NCBI RefSeq assembly: GCF_008254045.1
Contig: NZ_CP042425.1
Coordinates: 6,994,163 to 7,058,162, forward strand
Source: Limnoglobus roseus
Lineage (GTDB): Bacteria; Planctomycetota; Planctomycetia; Gemmatales; Gemmataceae
Direction: 5' to 3'
DNA length: 64,000 nucleotides
Shown here one piece after another: positions 60,574-64,000 of the stretch. The notes below the pieces were generated by a model. The model was not told the DNA's origin. It worked only from the letters and a program-made list of their open reading frames with translations, and did not search any database. The first letter of the stretch is position 1; each line of letters begins with the position of its first letter. A program made the translations under genes and the position numbers.

Positions 60574-61463
60574 TTCCGACCTCCTTTCTTCTCGACACCT
60601 GACGCGAAATCGAAGTCGAAGCCATCTCCCTCGTATGCTTCAAAGGTTTGCGTGTCACCCTTGAAACGTAGCCGGATGTGGTTGTCGGCTTGGCCGTGAA
60701 CGAAGTGCCGCTTTTTCACACAGTGGAGTTTCGCCGTGCCGTTCTCGCCGCGGAGGAGCACATACCCGTCGTCCGTCTTGTACTCGATCGAACTGGAGCC
60801 GCCGAACGAGGCCAGACTGAGTTCCGCCTGATCGTAGTTCGCGTTCCCTTTCGCGCTCCGCTGCTGGGTGATGGACGAGATGACCAAGAACCCGGCCCCT
60901 TTGTGCGTCGCCCGCTTCAACTCGGCCAACACCTTCTTGATCCGCATCCGCTCGTCCGCGACCTGCTTCTTTGGATCGTTCGAAGTGTCGAACTCTTGCA
61001 CGTAATCGACCACGGCGAAGGCCGCCTTCACGGCCTGCATCCTCGCGAAAAGATGTTCGGTGGTGAACGGCTCAGACAGGAAGTCGATGCGGGACCACAC
61101 GTCCTGATTGTTCGTCAAGGCGTGTGTCGCCCGCTGGGCCTCCCCGTCGTTCATCTCCCCGTCCATGATCGCGCTGACGGACACGCCGGCCAGACGCGAC
61201 GCGATCTTTTGAACCAACTCTTCCCGCCTCAAATCCACGCATGCGAACACGCACCGGAGGTCCGGTTGGTGTTGCAGCAACTGTGTTGCGATTTGCGCGG
61301 CAGCCGTCGTCTTCGCCGCGGCGGGTTGAGAGGCGACGCCGACGATCCGCCCCGGCCGCAAGTCCAGTTTTTCAAACGGCGGCCCGACCGTCCACCGCTC
61401 GGGCTTGTGGTTCAAGTTCGCCAGTAACGAGTTGGCGACGTCTACCCCGTTACAAGGCAGCAT
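60570..61463 (-). CDS. DnaB-like/RecA-fold helicase (297 aa)
   Basis: ATG 61463 overlaps the primase stop as TGATG. A RecA-like ATPase core: Walker A region ASQPAAAKTT at about 44-53, where the usual GKT glycine is Ala (A50). Walker B VVDYVQEF, sensor VISSITQQRSAKGNANYDQ and LASFGGSSSIEYKTDDGYVL resemble DnaB-type/RepA helicases. Shorter than DnaB, lacking the N-terminal domain. Likely unwinds the element's DNA. Confidence 0.7.
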   Translation of the reverse strand: MLPCNGVDVANSLLANLNHKPERWTVGPPFEKLDLRPGRIVGVASQPAAAKTTAAAQIATQLLQHQPDLRCVFACVDLRREELVQKIASRLAGVSVSAIMDGEMNDGEAQRATHALTNNQDVWSRIDFLSEPFTTEHLFARMQAVKAAFAVVDYVQEFDTSNDPKKQVADERMRIKKVLAELKRATHKGAGFLVISSITQQRSAKGNANYDQAELSLASFGGSSSIEYKTDDGYVLLRGENGTAKLHCVKKRHFVHGQADNHIRLRFKGDTQTFEAYEGDGFDFDFASGVEKKGGRK

Positions 61464-62494
61464 CAGCGCACCGCCTTTCGGACGTGGGCGATCCCGTCGC
61501 GGAGTTGCTTCACGACCTCGTCCGCCGTCAGCCCCATCTTGAGTGCCGGTTCCTCCAGTAGCCCGCGGATGACGGCGTCCGCCCCGTGCAGCGCGAAGGC
61601 TTCGGACAGGGCCGCCGCACACCGAAACAGAGTCACGGCCCGCCCCGGTTCCTGCCAGTCGGCGAACCCGATCGCGTCGCGGACGAACTGCGGCACCACC
61701 GGGCAGAAGGAAGGGGCGACCCGGCCCGACGAACCGAACGGCCGCGCCGTGGCAACGTAACTCGCCGCCTGATGCCAATCCTCGGCCAGTTGAACCGACA
61801 CCGAGGCGGGGGTCGGCGGTGACGTTCCGGCCGGATGGCGGGCGGCACGACGGAACCCATCGGCGTCGAGTCCGAAGAGTTCGTCGACGTCGAAATACCG
61901 CTTGTACAGCCCGGATGCCCGGTGCCGCGAGTTCGGCAGTCGGAACACTCGCTGGCGATCATAAATGGCCGGGTCGATTCGCACGCCGGCCTTGCTGGCT
62001 ATCGTCGTCGCCAGCAGTTTCGCCACGTCGGGCACCCGCTCGCTGGCAGTGAACCCGGCTGGGGAGACGATCGAAAGGTGAAACCCTTTGCTCCCGGAGA
62101 AGTACACGCCGACGCCGTCGCCGTACCTCCCCTCAAGGAATGTGTACAGCGTGCGGGCGTCCGCCACCGCCGCGGCGAGGTCGTCCGCACGGTCGATGTC
62201 GAACGGCAGTCGCGAACACGCGGCCGGTCCGGCATACCCTTTCGGCGATCCGTGCCGGCGGACGTGCGACCAGTAGACTTCCGGCGGGAACTGGTAAACG
62301 GTGCCGTAGGCTTCACCGTCGGTCCACCGTTCGACCCGGTCATCTAACTCGTGAAACGCGCAATAGAGCGGTTCGGCGTGGATCACTTCGCGGTCGGCCG
62401 TAAGCGCACCCCGGACGAACCCGCCGACGTGATCGGCGGGCGGTTCGGGAGCGCGGCCGACCCGAAGCGAAGTTGCTTCGGGCGGGACGCACAT
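61463..62494 (-). CDS. Archaeo-eukaryotic-type primase (343 aa)
   Basis: Makes RNA or DNA primers. AEP signature: catalytic DxD in LPFDIDRADD (D99, D101), SGSKGFH (about 133-139) and QRVFRLPNSRHR (about 178-189), where the first two bind metal and nucleotide and the third is the late basic strand. The C-terminal helical part (about 230-343) is additional. Its stop overlaps the helicase start, and the DUF669-like gene ends 2 nt upstream, giving one operon. Confidence 0.8.
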   Translation of the reverse strand: MCVPPEATSLRVGRAPEPPADHVGGFVRGALTADREVIHAEPLYCAFHELDDRVERWTDGEAYGTVYQFPPEVYWSHVRRHGSPKGYAGPAACSRLPFDIDRADDLAAAVADARTLYTFLEGRYGDGVGVYFSGSKGFHLSIVSPAGFTASERVPDVAKLLATTIASKAGVRIDPAIYDRQRVFRLPNSRHRASGLYKRYFDVDELFGLDADGFRRAARHPAGTSPPTPASVSVQLAEDWHQAASYVATARPFGSSGRVAPSFCPVVPQFVRDAIGFADWQEPGRAVTLFRCAAALSEAFALHGADAVIRGLLEEPALKMGLTADEVVKQLRDGIAHVRKAVR

Positions 62495-62496
62495 GC

Positions 62497-62985
62497 TTAC
62501 GCCCCCGTCTTTTGGCTGGGATCGTAACCGAACGGGTTCACGCCATCGGCCGACGGCTCGTTCGACAGGAACTCGACCCGCTCCACGTCGTTCCGGGTCG
62601 GGTCCTCCTTCTGGAGAGTGACGAGGAGTTTGACTTTTACGAGGCGACCGGCTGGCGGGAACGGGGCTTTGAGATCGACGGACGTGGACAGGCCGAGCGG
62701 CTTGAGCGACTGTTTGGAGCGGCCCGCGTTGGCCGCGTCGAGGACGAAGTATCGCCAGAGGATGAACGCCGCATTCGGACCGTCGATCACCGAGAAGCGA
62801 ATGCGGTAAGCTGGCTTCCCAGACTTGGTCGTTAGCAACTCGCCGCGTTCCACGCGGGCCACATATGAGCCAGGTGGAATGAAGGTGTTCCCGTCGGCCG
62901 CGTCGAAGGCGCTCAGATCGAAGTCGCCGGGGGCACTGTCGAAATCCGACAGATCGCCGCTGCTGAAGTTGAAGTCCGTCGCCAT
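62497..62985 (-). CDS. DUF669-like primosome accessory protein (162 aa)
   Basis: Acidic N-terminus (1-35, rich in Asp/Ser/Phe), then a beta-rich domain with PPGSYVARVERGELLTTKSG, YRIRFSVIDGPNAAFILWRY and an acidic/Pro C-terminus. Resembles DUF669 proteins found beside phage primase-helicases, which bind single-stranded DNA or a helicase. First gene of the replication operon. Confidence 0.6.
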   Translation of the reverse strand: MATDFNFSSGDLSDFDSAPGDFDLSAFDAADGNTFIPPGSYVARVERGELLTTKSGKPAYRIRFSVIDGPNAAFILWRYFVLDAANAGRSKQSLKPLGLSTSVDLKAPFPPAGRLVKVKLLVTLQKEDPTRNDVERVEFLSNEPSADGVNPFGYDPSQKTGA

Positions 62986-63072
62986 AGCTGCAATAATCCT
63001 TTAATGGGTTGCGTAGAAAAAGAACAAGTCGATCTCACACCGGCCACCCCCAGCAACGGGTAGCCGTCACGC

Positions 63073-63222
63073 TTAACAATCTTTCGTTGCCAAGCGTTGC
63101 ACTTCTTCCGCCGGGATCATCACCCTGCGACCGAGACGTATCACATGGAGATTGATTGCGAGTGACCACCGGAGCGCAAATGAGGGGCGTAAAAGTGGTG
63201 GATTTTCGCCCGTGCAAATCAC
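63073..63222 (-). CDS. Truncated excisionase/AlpA-type protein (49 aa)
   Basis: A 49-codon minus-strand frame from GTG 63222 ends HVIRLGRRVMIPAEEVQRLA, then TKDC and a stop. RLGRRVMIP is the wing of small MerR/AlpA-type DNA-binding proteins. The helix-turn-helix before it is shorter than normal, and no Shine-Dalgarno is seen, so it may be a degraded copy. It is too short for routine gene calling. Confidence 0.45.
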   Translation of the reverse strand: MICTGENPPLLRPSFALRWSLAINLHVIRLGRRVMIPAEEVQRLATKDC

Positions 63223-63229
63223 TGCACGG
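63210..63229. promoter_or_regulatory. Inverted repeat upstream of the candidate small RNA
   Basis: CCGTGCA (63210-63216) and TGCACGG (63223-63229) form a perfect 7-bp inverted repeat with 6-nt spacing, about 25 nt before a TATAAT. Possible operator. Confidence 0.45.
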
Positions 63230-63250
63230 ACGCACGCCAAAAAAAGTGCC

Positions 63251-63373
63251 TATAATGTAGTTGTCCTCGTGGGGATGACGGTTGCCAGCCGTCTCGGTGG
63301 TTAAGATCGTTGCCAGTTCGCCGTTTCGAATCAGGCCCGCCCGGATTGCCGTCCGCGGCGGGCCTCTCTTTTA
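63251..63373 (+). ncRNA. Candidate small RNA (about 110 nt)
   Basis: TATAAT (63251-63256) is followed 76 nt later by a strong hairpin AGGCCCGCC (63333-63341) / GGCGGGCCT (63357-63365) and CTCTTTT. No open frame lies between them. The interval also holds a GACGG...CCGTC stem. The -35 box is poor. It lies in a plus-strand gap between two minus-strand regulator genes. Confidence 0.4.
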
Positions 63374-63592
63374 ACAGATAACCGCCGTCGCCTGCCGACC
63401 GGCAAGCCAAGCCTCGATCTGGTCTCGACGCCAGTATTTCCCGCCTCGTTCCCCCGCCCGGAAGCACGCCGGGAGTAGGCCGGCCAGTTCAAGTTTGCGC
63501 AGCGTCGGCCGCGAGAATCCGGTGAGTTGCATCAGTTCAGGCGTGCGGACGATGCGCAGGCCGAGGCGTGCGGGGTCGATGGTAGCTGTCAT
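63371..63592 (-). CDS. AlpA-type helix-turn-helix regulator (73 aa)
   Basis: ATG 63592 has AGGAG six nt upstream. RTPELMQLTGFSRPTLRKLE (helix-turn-helix) and GGKYWRRDQIEAWLAGR (wing) match AlpA/excisionase regulators of phage and satellites, which drive excision. Upstream of the replication operon on the same strand. Confidence 0.75.
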   Translation of the reverse strand: MTATIDPARLGLRIVRTPELMQLTGFSRPTLRKLELAGLLPACFRAGERGGKYWRRDQIEAWLAGRQATAVIC

Positions 63593-64000
63593 GTCAGTCT
63601 CCTGAGTTGGGCAGTTGGTTGGGCGGTTCATCATCATAGATTCATCCCGACGAGGCGGAGGCATTTTTGCGAGTTCGTGTGAAGGCCTTTCCAACCCTTT
63701 CCGCATATGTTGGTTTTGAACCAATCCTTGCCGCGATGCTGCCTTGAAGAACTATATCGCCGGGAGGCTGACAATCTGAGGGGCAGGTTTTGGAGGTAAA
63801 ACTGGCCGCAGACGCGAATGGCTGACCGATACCCTTGTTCGACTTGGCCGCCGAAATCCTGACATTTAGTTCCGGCCTGATGAAGCGGCAGAAGCGTGTA
63901 CGGATCGCACATCTCCTCCCGCCCGCTTGCACACGGTCGGCCCGCCTGCTACCGTGATACCGCCTCCCGCACCCTCCGAGGCTGTCGCATGTGCCCTGCG
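63593..64000. other. Unresolved right edge
   Basis: I see no recognisable gene. Two overlapping minus-strand frames (63634-63912, 63642-63932) lack a Shine-Dalgarno and known motifs. Part of this stretch is presumably the AlpA promoter region. Confidence 0.4.

Larger units (their letters stand above)
57921..64000. mobile_element. Integrative satellite- or plasmid-like element, left part
   Basis: tRNA, integrase, small HTH regulators, and an overlapping replication operon (DUF669-like, AEP primase, DnaB-like helicase, winged-helix protein) lie in a compact 6-kb block that differs in content from the preceding host genes. Three iteron-like repeats and strong palindromes suggest an origin/control region. 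The distal end is beyond 64000. No virion gene is present in the part seen. Confidence 0.65.

Overview
The window looks like a chromosomal stretch from a planctomycete of the Gemmata type. The reasons are the high GC content, two secreted PSCyt1/DUF1549/DUF1553 (PSD1) proteins, one of them followed by a DUF1501 protein, a DUF1571 protein, a 3-keto-disaccharide hydrolase (DUF1080), FG-GAP and PQQ-type propellers, MoxR/DUF58 and Bat operons, and two tyrosine recombinases with the same N-terminal domain. These family assignments come from reading the protein sequences; no database search was run.

Layout. (1) About 1-12,990 is the right end of a prophage-like element that runs off the left edge. 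It holds a structured non-coding zone, a closely packed plus-strand operon of virion-like proteins (679-6059) that opens with a textbook -1 ribosomal frameshift signal, and a damaged GNAT acetyltransferase gene. It also holds a gene of a Gemmata-type family flanked by an inverted copy of its own 3' end, a ribbon-helix-helix-like regulator, an element-borne sigma-70-like factor, a gene interrupted by a run of 17 C, and an integrase. (2) 13,165-57,841 is ordinary host DNA: a phosphatase/MFS/old-yellow-enzyme/HpaI-aldolase operon, secreted propeller and hydrolase proteins, a MoxR-DUF58 operon, the pyruvate dehydrogenase E1-E2 pair, pyrD, an NYN/LOTUS RNA-binding protein, the PSD1/DUF1501/redoxin-monooxygenase cluster, a five-gene Bat operon, and a response regulator-kinase fusion. 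(3) From the CAU-anticodon tRNA at 57,921 to the right edge lies a second, different element. It has an integrase just downstream of the tRNA and, converging on it, an overlapping minus-strand replication operon (DUF669-like protein, AEP primase, DnaB-like helicase, winged-helix protein). There are also three 23-bp iteron-like repeats, small HTH/AlpA-type regulators and a possible small RNA. No virion gene is visible in the part shown, so it resembles a phage satellite or integrative plasmid.

How the parts work together. The left element has structural, regulatory and integration modules. The right element has integration, replication and regulation only. They flank a 45-kb host segment, and a helper-satellite relation is a testable idea but is not shown by the sequence. 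In the host part several operons are translationally coupled through 1-8 nt overlaps (TGATG, ATGA, GTGA), which supports reading their products as functional sets.
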